Assembly (NCBI GenBank): GCA_030737875.1
Contig: CM060922.1
Coordinates: 758,643,603-758,707,602 of the forward strand
Length of the DNA: 64,000 nt
Direction of reading: 5' to 3'
From: Allium sativum
Taxonomy: Eukaryota > Streptophyta > Magnoliopsida > Asparagales > Amaryllidaceae
Shown in pieces: positions 45,779-58,851 of the stretch. Position 1 is the first letter of the stretch; every line of letters begins with the position of its first letter. The notes under the pieces were generated by a model. That model searched no databases, had not been told where the DNA came from, and saw only the letters and a list, made by a program, of their open reading frames with translations. The position numbers and the translations under genes are program-made.

Positions 45779-48320
45779 ATATCAATTTCTAATTATCAAA
45801 TTTTCTTAAATATATTCTAACTCCTTAACTTCTAGAAAATTTCGTTAGCACCTCCTTTGTATTGGTTAATAGCTTAAACCTCAACTCGCCTCTCTAGGCT
45901 CTTTCCATTCAAAAAGAAAATCAAAAAGCCAAGTGGCTTGTCGATTCGGCGCATAAAAACTCATATGGAATTTAAACGTGTACCTTTTTGTCCGGCACAC
46001 GAATTATAATCTTCATACACTTCATTCTAATCCTGCTTAACGCATGTACGTCCATTCCTATTTTATTCCAACCCAACCCAACCATTTTTAACATGACTCG
46101 CTAATTTATACTCTAATTAGCCATTTTGCCCATTCCACTTTTATTTGAACATATCGCGTTCGTACATATATTTTTAATTTACTTAAAAACCAAATTGAAT
46201 TCCATTTTCAATTCGAGTTTCATATTAGATCTCGAATATAAATTCATAAACCCCCATTTACTTATCCAACTTCAAATTCGATCCAAACCCCATTAACTAA
46301 TTATTCTACTAATTAGTTATCTCTATTTAATAATTAAAAATATGTTTTTGTTTCAGAAATCACTTTATCTATTTCACTTGAGTTCATATTTATTTTATAA
46401 CTCAAATCTGAATTTTTCTAATAGACTTTTGGATTTTATTCACTTAAAATCCTTTTATTTATTTAAATAAACCATTGTGGTTTTATAATGGTTATGGCGC
46501 TGTTTTTCTGGAAAATTGATTTTGATATAACTCAATATATATTCGATGAAATCCAGAAAACTATTATCAAATCGGTCCTGAGATTCTTGTTTCAAAGAAT
46601 TCAGACTCAAATTGAGTTCTATATACTCAATTGAAGTTCGAAACGCCAATTTACGAACTGTAGCACTGCGGCGAGTTCATTTTAATTATATTTAAATATA
46701 AACGTTTAAACTTCGTTTAATTTATAAATTTCAACTCTATTCTTATTTATTTTAATATATATAAGAACGGATTTCCAAATCTAAGTTAAACATTTCGATT
46801 TTTCTAAATCGTCGATTTTCGTAACTCAGTTGTAAATTTATTTATAACTCTATTTATTTTAAGATCCCAATTCCTTTAGAAATAAATTATTTTATAAGAT
46901 TCGATATAATCGAATTATGGTTGTAAATCTTTTGGATTTATCTCAAATTGGTTTATACTCCGAATTCCGGAATAACATTCGTCGTTCCATTTTAGAAGTG
47001 ATTTCTATTTCACTTTTAAATTCATACTTGAATTTAAAATCCCAAATTATTCCATAATAATTATCCAATTTTATTTATAGACATCATTTATAAATTTACC
47101 GCCCTGTTTTAGATATAAAAACAAGTTCCATTTCAAAATCTGTTTGAAATCGGATTCTTATATTTGGAATATTTTATTTTTTATAACTTTCATATATATT
47201 GTATAATATATTTTCATATTTAATTTCAATTTCTATTTAATACAATTTAAATATCCTTTCTGGATATAATTTATTTTTATAAATTCGACATAGTCGAATT
47301 CTAACCATAAATTCGTTTAGATTTATTTTAATTTCATTTATATTCCGGATATCGGAATAAGTTTCATCGTTTATTATTTTAAAACGATTCTCAAATTCTC
47401 ATTTTTAAATTCCCATTTGAATTTAAATATTCATATCTTCGTATGATAATTTATTTCCATTCATTTGCAAACACAGTTTGTAAATTCATTTCAATTTCCC
47501 GCATTTATAAACATCGTTTATAAATTCACTTCAAATTCCCGCATTATTTAATTTATAAACATCGTTTATAAATTCTTTTCAATTTCCCACATTATCCATT
47601 TAAAATTTATTCCATTTAATTTATAAACACCGTTTATAAATTTATTACGTGTTTTTAATTCTAGTCTATTCGAAATTCAGAATCTATTTTAGAAAAATAG
47701 ATTTTTCAACTTTAGATCTCAAAATCTCATTTCATGATATATTTATATATCCACATTTAAGCCCGGTGATATTTAAACATTCAAAAACACCCAGTTATCA
47801 ATTTCAGGTTTCTAACACATCATATATGATAATATATATAAAAACAAACAAATAATAATATTTTTGAGGAATCCAGTTGGATCCCTCCAACCTGATCTCT
47901 GCATCCACACATGTTAGCCAACATAAATAATACCCATCCTGCTTCGAGGAAGGATATCACGGTATAGAAGGTCATCCACTATCATTATGTGGGGAGCATA
48001 GGGTCATCTGCTAATGATACTGCAGTCATCAGCTAATGGTACTACGTGAAATATCCAAACCCCAATATATATAACAACCACAAACACCATGCCTAAATAA
48101 CTAATATATATTTAAAATAGCCACAGTAATATTTCAGTGCATCCAAACAACCAATAAATAATATATAAAAAAAATAAAAATTCGTCTATAATAAAATTAT
48201 AAACGAACCAAAAAGTGAGTTTACTCACCGTGATTTTTATTTCGATCCATTTCGATTCCAAATTTAATTCCCGCTTATGTTGTTCGTGGCTATGGATCTC
48301 TTGATTGACCCCGTTCGATT
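43679..48320 (-). repeat. Long gypsy-type LTR or LTR fragment
   Basis: It begins TGTAGTGGCCCGC and shares phrases with the second gypsy LTR (58852-61386): 'gaagcctcctgctc', 'gcacccaagag/gagcacccagag' and 'aactctgggtc/aactctaggtc', all at similar distances from the left end. The interior is AT-rich without ORFs of note and has a (TA)n run at 45748-45774. It is interrupted at 48321 by the Sirevirus-like element. I could not find its right end, so it may be truncated. Orientation is inferred from the other LTR. Confidence 0.5.
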
Positions 48321-49486
48321 TGTTGAGCCAAGAATTTATGGAGTTTTGCTTTCTGACAAAGAAATAAGCCGTGATCGACAAAAAGAAGATATTTATTGGT
48401 TTGAAGAGGTATAAAGAGCTACATATAGTATTCTAGATTAGAGGTTGATTATTTAACATGTTTTATTGTTGTTTATGTTAAAATCTATCCTCAAATAATC
48501 TCACACCTTGAAATTATCGATATATATATACGAATATACATACATATATATATATACACACACATTGATTATGCAACCTGGGTAAAACCGGTTGACCGCC
48601 CATATTTTGACCTGTCGACCGTTTCTACCCAGAAAGCACAATAAACGTGTACATGTGAATATAACGTATATATATTCAAAATTTTGTCCGCCAATTCTTT
48701 TTGACCTGTCGACCGTTTTCTTTCAGAAAACAACCTTTCAAAAAGAAACTTCCTTTCAATCAAGGGTTGCATCTTCTTCTCTTCACCAATAATCATGTCT
48801 ATTGTTTTTTACTCTACACAAAGGGTTACAACTATTTATTCTCTATATAAACATCATGAGATCATCATTTCATTCAACTAATTTAATGAATTTTTGACTT
48901 GATTACTATCTCTAATTTCTTGATCTCATTTCTATATTCTCAAGTGCTCAATTGCTTATATTCAATAATATATCGTTTGAATCCTAGAATCTATTTAATA
49001 TTCTTTTGATTCAATACGATATCCACTTCCAAATCTTCATATACATAAGATTCTATTTGAGGATAAGATTATAGGAAGGTTGTACTACAAGTGACAAACT
49101 CGTGTTGTCAAGAACACATACTGTCAACAATTGTATTCATCTTAGTTGAAGTCCTCGGTGTTATAAGAGGCACGTGTTGAAGTCCCCGTTGTTGTTAGAG
49201 GCTGAAATCCCATTCATTTGCTCGGGTATTGTAAACATGTTCCTCCGGGTGAAGCAAGGTGGTTGTTAATGAAAATACAGATAGAAGTCTGGGACTGGAC
49301 ATAGGACGGTACTCCGAACCAGTATAAAAATCCCTGGTGTGATTTTTCTATTTTACTGCATTTACTGTTACATATATGTGATTAGCTGATATTTATATCA
49401 TCTTATATTTTCTTTCATAGCTGTTGTATATTTGTGTGTTATACACCATATAACACGATCCCTGTGTACATCATATAACCGTAACA
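48321..49486 (+). repeat. 5' LTR of the Sirevirus-like element
   Basis: It matches 57170 onward with small differences. Shared marks are 'ggagttttgctt', 'cctgtcgaccgttt', 'caacctgggtaaaaccggt', TA-rich runs and 'tccctggtgtgatttttcta'. The end lies between 49470 and 49486; beyond it 'tttgatatattct' may be a mutated tRNA-Met primer site. Confidence 0.8.
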
Positions 49487-49511
49487 CAATTATTTGATAT
49501 ATTCTAGTAAT

Positions 49512-50637
49512 ATGGAAAGTAACGCAAGTACCAGCACTATCACTCAAAACACCACTTACACGGAAGGTCAATTGGCACAAAGACCTCCATTCTTCAATGG
49601 TCTTAACTGTAGCTATTGGGCAACACGTATGTCATTCTTTATGCAGTCAAATAGCTATGATGCCTTGAATGCTACCTGAAAAGAAATAGTGAATCCAATA
49701 ACTAATTATTCAAAATGGACACCGGCTGAGAAAACGGCAGCAGCTATAAATGCAAAAGCAATAAACATGTTGTTTTGTGCATTAGACCAAAACGAATATA
49801 ACTGTGTTAGTATCTGTACCACCGCATATCAAATTTGGCAAACGCTAAAAACCATTCATGAAGGTACTAACAAGATAAACAAGCCAAAATAGCCATTCTT
49901 AAAAGTCAGTTTCAAAATTTCATGATGAAGCCAAATGAGACAATAAATGATACGTATTCATGGTTTCAAACTATTCACCATGCTCTTATCGGATTAGGAC
50001 AAAAATACTCTGATTTTGATGTTGTTTTAACAGTCCTACATTCTCTGACTAGTGAATGAGAAGGAAAAGTATTAGCAATTAAAGAAGCTAATGATCTTTC
50101 CGTCATGAAGTCAGATGAATTGATAGGGAATCTAATGTCCTATGAAGCTAATTTGCAGGCTAGAAAGGAATAAAAAGAAGAAAAGAAAAATGTGGCATTC
50201 CATGCTGAAGAAGATGAAGATGAATCAGAATGTGAAGAAGAAGATCTGGCATTCATTGCAAAAGGTTTCAAAAAATTCCCGAAACAACGAAAAGCCAGTC
50301 ATTATAACAAAAAGAAAACCGGATCAATTAAACCATCATCATCCACTATAGAATGTTTCAACTGCCACAAAAAGGGACACATACACAAGGATTGTCCGGA
50401 GCAAAAGAAGAAGTCAGAAAATGACAAATTCAAATACAAATGGGACGAACCAAAGATACGAGCATTCTCGGTGACATGGGATGATTCAGACTTGTCTTCA
50501 TCGGAAAATGAAAGTGATACAGAAAATGAACAAGCAAATGTTTGTTTCATGGCAGTAGAATATGAGGTACAAATTCCTACATTTGATGAAGTACTTGATA
50601 TTAATGCTGAATTGGTAGTTAAATATAAAGAATGAAA
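49512..50637 (+). pseudogene. Sirevirus gag, broken
   Basis: Translation starts at the ATG at 49512 (MESNASTSTITQNTTY). It continues through typical copia Gag phrases (RPPFFNGLNCSYWATRM; KAINMLFCALDQNEYNCVS) with stops near 49678, 49890 and 50058. The C-terminal part (50192-50635) is acidic and Lys-rich and holds the zinc knuckle IECFNCHKKGHIHKDC (Cx2Cx4Hx4C). Gag would form the particle and bind the RNA. The stop after about 55 codons rules out a functional product. Confidence 0.82.
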
Positions 50638-51051
50638 CGACAATTCAAAGAGGCCAAAGCTGATTTGAGTAGAGCAGAGTTTGAACGAGATATGTTAAAA
50701 GACGAGAAGAAAATATTAGAAGAAGAACTTGAAAAACATCAAGAATCATCATCTAATATTGACTTTCAATTATCTCTTTTGAATCAAAAAAATAAAACTC
50801 AAAAAGAGAAAAATGATGCTCTTACTACTGAAAATCATGAGCTTAAGGCAAAGGTCAAAATTCTGGACCTAGAAAAAGCTAGTTTACAAAATAAATTAGA
50901 TAATATTACTCAAAATGTTTCTAACTTCAAAAAATATCGAGAAAATTTGACAAAAATCATTGAGAGTTCACAATCTGCTTCAAATAAACAAGGTTTGGGA
51001 CATAAGAAACCAAGAAACATCTCGGTTATAAAAGGAAGAAAAAAGATGTAG
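50632..51051 (+). pseudogene. Coiled-coil segment between gag and pol
   Basis: A 139-codon frame starts 5 bases before the stop of the previous frame. It is rich in Glu, Lys and Leu with heptad-like spacing (KAKVKILDLEKASLQNKLDN), a predicted coiled coil. In Sireviruses such a region is the C-terminal extension of Gag, so this is probably a frameshifted continuation of gag. Confidence 0.55.
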
Positions 51052-51336
51052 TAGTACAAAAAAATGAAGCTAAGAAAAATCTTAGTTCATTATATTCCAA
51101 GCCAAAACCAGTTATGAAATTTCAAAAGGAAAATGTCAAGACTATCATGATACGGGTTCCTAAAACTAATAACAATTTGGTTAGGAATAAATATATTCGG
51201 CATTTCATGAATACTATACATCTTAATTCTAATTATTTATATAAAGGGGATACCGGACCCATATGGGTTTGGACTCCTTAGACCTAACTCTTAGGACCCT
51301 ATGAAAAAGTGGGTACCATGGACTTAATATTATTCT

Positions 51337-54300
51337 TTGCAGGTCCCACTTAAGAAAAGAGGAAAGTGGATATTGGACAGTGGTTTCTCGAAGCACATGA
51401 CTGGAGACATGAGCTTATTGACAAATATTACATACTCAGATGGTGGCTCCGTCACTTTTGGAGATAATTCAAAAGACTATATCATCGATAAAGGCGATGT
51501 GAGTAATTGCGGTGCTTCTAACTTACCTCTTATAACCAATGCCATGCTAGTTAGGAATCTGAAACACAATTTACTTAGCATTAGTCAGTTATGTGATAAG
51601 GGATTTACAATTTCCTTTTCAAATAATAAGTGTAGTATTTTATATAGAGAACATAATTTAGTTTTCGAAGGCTATAGAGATAGAAATATATATATATATA
51701 TTCTGAATATGAATATTAATCATAGTTCAGATATGTGTCTTATGGCTCACGATAATGATCCATGGCTATGGCACAAACGCTTCTGTTATATAAACTTCAG
51801 AACTATCGACAAGCTGGCCAAAAACGATCTAGTTAGAGGTTTACCCAAATTGAGCTTTAAGGTTGACAACATTTGTGACGCATGTCAATTAATAAAATTG
51901 ACTAAATCATCTTTTAAATCCAAGAAAGTCATATCAACATTACAACCACTTGAGTTACTGCATATGGATTTATTTGGATCAACTCAGGTATAGTTAATAA
52001 ACCATAGTCGATATGTGTTTGTAATTATTGATGATTACTCTCGTTACACCTGGACTATTTTCCTGAAAAACAAAAGTGACACTTTCGAACAATTCAAATC
52101 TTTCGTCAAAAGAATTCAGAAATCGAAAGGGCTTAAGGTTAAAAATATAAGAAGTGATTATGGTGGAGCGTTCGAAAATAATGAATTTGAACATTTTTGT
52201 ACAAAGAAAGGTATATATCATAACTTTTCGCTTCCCAGAACTCCACAACAAAATAGAGTTGTAGAACGGAAAAACAAGACCTTATAAGAATGTGCAAGAA
52301 CGTTATTGAATGGAACCACTTTACGAAAACATTTCTGGGCAGAAGCTGTTGAAACTGCATGTTATGTTTTGAATCATATGTCCATTCGACCTCTCACCAA
52401 GAATACGCCTTATGAACAAAAGAAAGCCTAATATCTCATACCTCAAAGTCTTTGGGTTTAAGTGCTTTATCTTAAATACGAAAGACCAGTTCGACAAATT
52501 CGATTCAAAGGCCGATGAAGGTATATTTGTCGGTTATTCGGAACGGAGCAAGGCCTATCGTGTACTTAATAAACAAACCAAAACTATTAAAGAATCACTT
52601 AATGTTTCATTCTATGAATTCTATCCGCACCTTCATAATACATTAGTTGATGATGAAACTATAGTCAGTGATAATCCAATCATCACAAATATTGATTCTG
52701 ACTCTGAAATAGTTGTTGAAAATATTCCTCAAACATGTAAGTTATGATCTCCACCAAGAATATTAAGAGACCATCTGGCTCAAAATATAATCGGGGAAGT
52801 AACTTCACAGGTTAGAACAAGGAGTCAACTCCATCAAATGGGTCATGCCGCGTTTCTTTCAAATATCGAACCTAAGAATCCAAAAGAGGCTGCTACCGAT
52901 GATTACTGGATCATTGCCATGCAGGAAGAACTAAATCATTTCGAGCGCAATGATGTCTGGGAACTTGTTCCAAGACCAACTGATCAATCATTTATTAGTA
53001 CTAAATGGGTTTATAAAAATAAGGCTGATGAAAAAGGTAATATCACCAGAAATAAATCCAGGTTAGTAGCACAAGATATAATCCGGAAGAAGGTATCGAT
53101 TATGAAGAAACATTTGCGCTAGTTGCTCGACTAGAAGCTATTAGAATCTTATTATCTTTTGCTTGTCACCACAATTTCAAACTATATCAGATGGATGTCA
53201 AGAGTGCATTCCTCAATGGGTTTATCAAAGAGAATGTATATGTCGAACAACCCCCTTTGTTCGTACATGAAAAATATCCTGACTATGTGTATAAACTTAA
53301 AAAAGCTTTGTATGGTCTAAAACAGGCACCCTGTGCTTAGTATGAATGACTACGTAGCTATCTTATTAATTCAGGATTTCAAATAGGCAAAGTCGATCAA
53401 ACTTTGTTTATCAAACATTCTCGAAAAGATATTCTTGTTATCCAGATATATGTAGACGACATCATCTTTGGTTCAACAAACGATAAAATCTGCAAAGAGT
53501 TTGCAAATATTATAACCAAAGAATTTGAAATGTCTCATATGGGAGAACTATCATATTTTCTCGGACTTCAAATCAAACAACTTCTAAACAGTATTTTTAT
53601 CAATCAACAAAAATACTGCGGAAATCTTATCAAATGCTTCGGATTAGAAAAAACCTCTGGTAAACCTACTCTCATGAGTACAACCACATATCTTGAAAAA
53701 GATGAAAATGGTAAGAGTGTTGACCAGAAACTATATCGAAGCATGATTAGTTCTCTTCTTTATCTCACAGCTAGTTGTCCCGATATAATGATGAGTGTTT
53801 GTCTATGTGCATGATTGCAAGCAGATCCAAAGGAATCACACCTACGAGCAGTGAAATGAGTAATTCGTTATCTTAATAATACCAAAGATTTCGGTCTTTT
53901 CTACCCAAAAGAATGTCCATTCGAATTAGTATCTTATAGTGATGCTGATTTCGGAGGCCCTCGAACGGATAGAAAGAGTACAAGTGGTACATGGCATTTT
54001 ATTGGAAAATCACTTGTCTCTTGGTTTAGTAAGAAACAAAATTGTGTTTCACTATCAACGTGTGAAGCTGAATATATATCAGCGGTTCTTGCTTGTACTC
54101 AAGTAATATACATGCAACAAACACTTTAAGATTTTGATATTCAATTATCAAATTCTATTATATATTGTGATAACACCAGTGCTACAAATTTATCTAAAAA
54201 TCCTGTGAACCACTCTCGAACCAAACACATTGATATTCGTTATCATTTTCTAAAAGACAATATTAAAAAGGGAAATATATGTCTCGAGTATGTCCAAACT

Positions 54301-54444
54301 GATAATCAACTAGCGGACATTTTTACTAAGCCTTTACTTGAGTCTAATTTCATGAAATTACGTAGAGAGCTTGGTCTTATCTCCAAAAAAAAAACTCGAC
54401 AATTAGTTTTATCACTAATGTCATATTTCACTCATTTATATTAG
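51337..54444 (+). pseudogene. Sirevirus pol (PR-INT-RT-RH), broken
   Basis: The protease is near 51360 (WILDSGFSKHMTG; active site D-S-G, with Phe where Cys/Ala is usual). The integrase zinc region is near 51760-51900 (LWHKRF...ICDAC; the second His of HHCC reads Tyr). The integrase core is at 51960-52290 with HMDLFG, IRSDYGG and VVERKNKTL for the D-D-E triad. Reverse transcriptase is at 52880-53620, including QMDVKSAFLNGFI and IQIYVDDIIFGSTN (YVDD catalytic box). RNase H is at about 53930-54330 (SDADFGG, CEAEYISA, KHIDIRYHFLKD, LADIFTKPL). Stops or frame changes occur near 51994, 52287, 52430, 53085, 53338, 53815 and 54129. The order INT before RT is diagnostic of Ty1-copia. Confidence 0.88.
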
Positions 54445-54691
54445 GTAGTTCTTTTCACTTCTTTTTCGAATTATATTTACTCAAACATATATTAGCTATT
54501 ATTAGCTATTGTTAATTTGAGTAAATTGATTATGAGCCTTTGATTATTCCTATGGCCAAGTAATTCTTAAGCTATATATATACATATAGAAAATCCTATA
54601 TAAACTTGGCATAAATTCCCATTTTCTTTATCTCTCCTAAGCTGATCTTAAATCCTACATAGTTCATATATTTTATTTTTTGCTATAATCA

Positions 54692-55192
54692 ATGGCTCAC
54701 ATATGCGACAAATGTACTCAATATTCCCATGTCTCTATTACTAGTTCTGAGACAGGAGATCATTACTCTCCAAAAACCCCCGAACACAAATCAGGATATC
54801 ACCAAAGCAATTGTACCCCCAGCACTACGCCAACTCCAAAGAGATCAAAGAAAGTTTTTTTTTGCTCACCTCATACCAAAGAAAAGATCGATGAAATCCA
54901 CCATTACCAGAAACATCAGATTGATCTTCAAAGGAAGATATATTATGAGCAAAAGCTGACCTCAGATCGAGTATCTCTTCTAAAAAGAATGACAATGTTC
55001 TTTTGTGGCTCAACTAAACACGATGTACCCGAGCCTATGCCAAACATGCCTTCATCTTCTAGGAGCCCAAATTCATGGGAAAGAAACTATAATAGGAACG
55101 AAGGACCGAAAGAGAATTGGTCACCATGGAAACCACGTATTAACGACGTCAAAGAAGATTCCACCGATCACAATTCATCAACTTCACATTAG
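54692..55192 (+). CDS. Uncharacterised extra ORF of the Sirevirus-like element, 166 codons
   Basis: This intact ORF from the ATG at 54692 to the TAG at 55190-55192 lies about 250 bases after pol. The N-terminus has a Cys/His-containing part (MAHICDKCTQYSH, C-x2-C), then a Ser/Thr/Pro-rich basic part (TPKRSKKVFFCSPH), a helical Lys/Gln-rich part (HHYQKHQIDLQRKIYYEQK) and a polar Asn/Asp/Ser tail. No membrane segment is seen. I do not recognise a family. It is uninterrupted although the upstream pol has at least six breaks, which could be chance at this length. It might be expressed as a small accessory protein or be captured sequence. Confidence 0.5.
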   Translation: MAHICDKCTQYSHVSITSSETGDHYSPKTPEHKSGYHQSNCTPSTTPTPKRSKKVFFCSPHTKEKIDEIHHYQKHQIDLQRKIYYEQKLTSDRVSLLKRMTMFFCGSTKHDVPEPMPNMPSSSRSPNSWERNYNRNEGPKENWSPWKPRINDVKEDSTDHNSSTSH

Positions 55193-55579
55193 TTTTATAT
55201 CGTGGAAATCATCAACTTCACATTAGATTTATATCGTGATTATATTATCTTGTATCACTCATGTACTAATATATACTGAGTCATTTCTATGTCATATGGA
55301 CTGTTAAATATCTGAAATAGAGCAAAAAACCAGGAAAAATAGCCTAGAAACCAACCAGTCGACATGCCAATTTCAACTGGTTGACTATTTTAACTTCTGA
55401 TTAAAAACGGCCGATCGGTGGAAATGGAGCGGTCAACCGGTGTCAGGTTTTCTTGTTTTTATACATACATATAACCAATTCTTCTCTCTACTTCTTCACT
55501 CTTACTTCAACCATTCCTTCTTCCAAAAACTCCAAAACCCTATAATTCAATTTTTTTTAAAATTTCAACAATAGCAATC

Positions 55580-56790
55580 AAATGGCTCCTCCTCAGAAGA
55601 AATCAAAGAAAGCTTCAACTTCTGAACAACCAACCAATTGACCTCTCAATCAAGAAATGGCTAGTTGATCCGATTGCTGTTAAAAGATGGAATGATATGA
55701 AAGACTTCACGATTCATCTGGGTTCATTCATTAAGTTCTCCGATTTATCTAATTATCGCGTTCTTAACTTAGCAAGGAATTCAAATATTGAATCCCTATT
55801 TGATTTTGATCAAAATAATGTAGAAATAAACCAATATGATCAAATTATTCTATGCTAACTTGAATTTGGAGAAGTACAAGCCCGAAAATCCTGCACAATG
55901 TCTTTGGTCTGTAGTCTGTGGCAAGGAAGTGTTTATCTCGTGTTCTATAATGGCAAGGATTCTTGGAGTTGCAATATCCATACCCGTGATCGTATTAGCC
56001 ATGAATTTATTGAAGACGATATGGAAAGCACAAAATCCAAAGGTTTACGACCCTCTGCAAGGATTATTCATCACACTCTCATGCACTCTTTACTACCAAA
56101 ATTAGGTAATTTTGATGTTGTTTATAAAGAGAACTTCAAGGCTATATGCAATATACAAGGATATTCATATCAATTGGATTGGTATGATTTTTGATGAGAT
56201 TTTGCAAGTAAAAAACTGCACTAGGCCACATTTTTTTATAATGGATATATCATGCGCCTACTGCTCGACTGTAACATCACACCCCCCGAGTCTCCTGTTT
56301 TAAGCCTAAAGTCTTTAACAAAGCAATGATTAAATGGATGAAACTCCTCGATCCATACTTCACTATTATGTCTTCTGAGCAATGGCAAGAACATGGACAT
56401 CAAAAAGCTTCAAAATAATCATCCCGGCCATGACCTGAGGAAGTCAAACTTCTAGGATCATCTTCCTCGACAAAGGAATCGCTAGACACCATTGATCGCA
56501 ACCAATTTCTACTCGAAGCAAGACTTAAGCGTATGGATACAAAGATCGACAAACGATTCAACAAGATTAGGTCTTTCTTCGGAACACTATGGGAAGCAAT
56601 GTCATGTGGTGCATCATCATCCATGCAAGCTTAAGACCTCGACAAACGTCCTGCTCCTCCTACTTTTTCTTGGACATCATCGGAGGAGGCTATGAGCTCG
56701 GGAACTAGCCATGGACATAGTCGTGGAAAAACACAATTTGTTTAAGAGGAAGAGGAGGAAAATGAGACGGAGTCGCAATCCGGGTCTTCT
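55580..56790 (+). pseudogene. Env-like ORF of the Sirevirus-like element, broken
   Basis: Starting from the ATG at 55580 (MAPPQKKSKKASTSEQ), the frame breaks after about 20 codons. It continues with WNDMKDFTIHLGSFIKFSD, then FYANLNLEKYK and CGKEVFISCSIMARILGV. This order resembles the conserved 'putative plant transposon protein' region found in the env-like ORFs of SIRE-type copia and some gypsy elements. The 3' part (56470-56620) encodes a likely coiled coil (RLKRMDTKIDKRFNKI). An acidic Glu-rich tail follows near 56750. I see no clear signal peptide or membrane span. Several stops and frameshifts make it non-functional. The env label is by position and family resemblance only. Confidence 0.5.
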
Positions 56791-57099
56791 TAGTTCACTA
56801 CCTAGTTTTCTCTTACTATGTACCTATGTCTATCTTTTGCTTTAAGACATGATTTGACACTTGTATCTAAATGGTGTCGTATTTTAGTCGTACTAGACTT
56901 TTGGGTGTGTATAACGTTATTTTGTGACTCTTGGCATGATCTATGTTACTCATTTATGTTGCTTAATAACCTGATAGTATCATTTAAATATCTTCACTTA
57001 TTTAATTATTTATTTATTCCTTTCTGTCGATGACAAAGGGGAGAGATTGGTACTAACAGTGTTATGCTGGAATATATAGTTCATGTTCATATATAGGCA

Positions 57100-57169
57100 C
57101 AATCTCAGGGGGAGATTATATACAGGAGGAGATTCAGAACTATGTTGTCATCAATCAAAAAGGAGGGAA
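57100..57169 (+). other. Polypurine tracts before the Sirevirus 3' LTR
   Basis: AGGGGGAGA, AGGAGGAGA and AAAAAGGAGGGAA occur in the last 70 bases before the LTR. Multiple tracts of this kind are typical of Sireviruses; the last abuts the LTR start. Confidence 0.7.
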
Positions 57170-58350
57170 TGCTGAGTGCAGAATTTATGGAGTTTTGCTT
57201 TTGGATAAAGAAATAAGTCGTGATCGACAATAAGAAGATATTTATTGGTTTGAAGAGGTACAAAGAGCTACATATGGTATTCTAGATTAGAGGTTGATTA
57301 TTTGGTGTGTTTTAGTGTTGTTTATGTTAAAATATATCCTCAAATAATCTCACACCTCGAAATTATCGATATATATATATATACGAATATATATATATAT
57401 ATATGTACACGTTGATTGTGCAACCTGAGTAAAACCGGTCGATCGCCCATATTTTGACCTGTCGACCGTTTCTACCCAGAATGCACAATAAACGTGTACA
57501 AGTGAATATAACATATATATATATATATATTCAAATTTCTGTCTACCGGTTCTTTTTGACCTGTCGACCATTTTCTTTCAGAATACATCCTTTCAAAAAG
57601 ACACTTCCTTTCAATCAAGGGTTGCATCTTCTTCTCTTCACCAATAATCATGGCTATTGTTTGTTACTCTTCACAAACGGTTACAACTATTTATTCTCTA
57701 TATAACATCATGAGATCATCATTTCATTCAACTAATTTAACGAATTTTTGACTTAATTACTATCTCTAATTTATTGATCTCATTTCTATATTCTTAAGCG
57801 CTCAATTGCTCATATTCAATAATATATCATTTGAATCCTATAATCTATTTAATATTCTTTTGATTCAATACGATATCCACTTCCAAATCTTCATATAAAC
57901 AAATATTCTATTTGAGCATAAGATTATAGGAAGGTTGTACTACAAGTGACAAATTCGTGTTAACGAGAACACATACTGTCAACAACAATTGTATTCATCT
58001 TAGTTGAAGTCCTCGATGTTGTAAGAGGCACGTGTTGAAGTCCTCATTGTTGTTAGAGGCATGAAATCCCGTTCGTCTGCTCGGATGTTGTAAACCTGTT
58101 CCTCCAGGTGAAAAGAGGTGGTTGTTAGTGAAAATCCAGATAGAAGTCTGGGACTGGACGTAGGACGGTGCTCCGAACCAGTATAAAAATCCCTGGTGTG
58201 ATTTTTCTATTTTACTACATTTACTGTTACATATCTGTGTGATTAGATGATATTTATATCAGCTTATATTTTCTTACATAGTTGTTGTATATTTGTGTGT
58301 TAAACACCATATTACACGATCCGTGTGTACTGTATTAGTACGTACGCAAT
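57170..58350 (+). repeat. 3' LTR of the Sirevirus-like element
   Basis: This is the partner of 48321-49486. The last clearly shared stretch ends 'cgatcc.tgtgtac' near 58329. Beyond that the two LTRs diverge, so the end is placed within about 20 bases. Confidence 0.75.
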
Positions 58351-58851
58351 CTTCATGATTAAATCTTGCATAAATTTAACATGACATTATTTAAGCTATC
58401 GAATAATGTCTATGAAATAAAAAAATTAATTACTAAATTAAAAATAATTGCCTTCATTATTTTAATACCTTCTTCCTTCTTGTTAAACACTACGACCTCT
58501 CTAAACCCATGCCACGAACAGTAAAAACCCGGCTTCACCATCTCTAATCATCCTCATCACCAGATCATCGACTCAAAATTAATTCCATCACTACCGTAAA
58601 TCGATCAGGTTCTATTATAACCAGACATCCCCTCCCACTGACAACCATTTTCTGACATGCCTGAGCTTCCCTATCCCTAACATTACAACCCCTGAACTCC
58701 CTCATTAACTTTACTGACGAGCTCGTTAGTTTCCCCCAAATCGAACTCACTCCTTTCTGGTAACTGTAGCCAAGCACGCACCCTCCATCATTGTCATCCG
58801 CAGACCAAACTCAAAGCCGCCATTTCCACTGACTTCTCCTTAGGCTCGATC
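58351..58851. other. 500 bases between retroelements, nothing recognised
   Basis: The first part is AT-rich; from 58490 the base composition is more even, with many CC/CA motifs. An ORF on the minus strand (58565-58777) has no recognisable domain. It could be the remainder of the interrupted gypsy LTR or unrelated DNA. Confidence 0.4.

Larger units (their letters stand above)
48321..58350 (+). mobile_element. Sirevirus-like Ty1-copia retrotransposon, ~10 kb, decayed
   Basis: Direct LTRs lie at about 48321-49486 and 57170-58350, beginning TGTTGAGCCAAG and TGCTGAGTGCAG. Between them in order are gag with a CCHC knuckle, protease, integrase, reverse transcriptase, RNase H (copia order), an extra ORF (54692-55192) and an env-like ORF (55580-56790). 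The 3' LTR is preceded by purine tracts, including 'tgtcatcaatcaaaaaggag', a signature seen in SIRE-type copia elements. Many stops and frameshifts mean it cannot move on its own. The target duplication is not resolved because the 3' ends of the two LTRs diverge. Confidence 0.88.
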
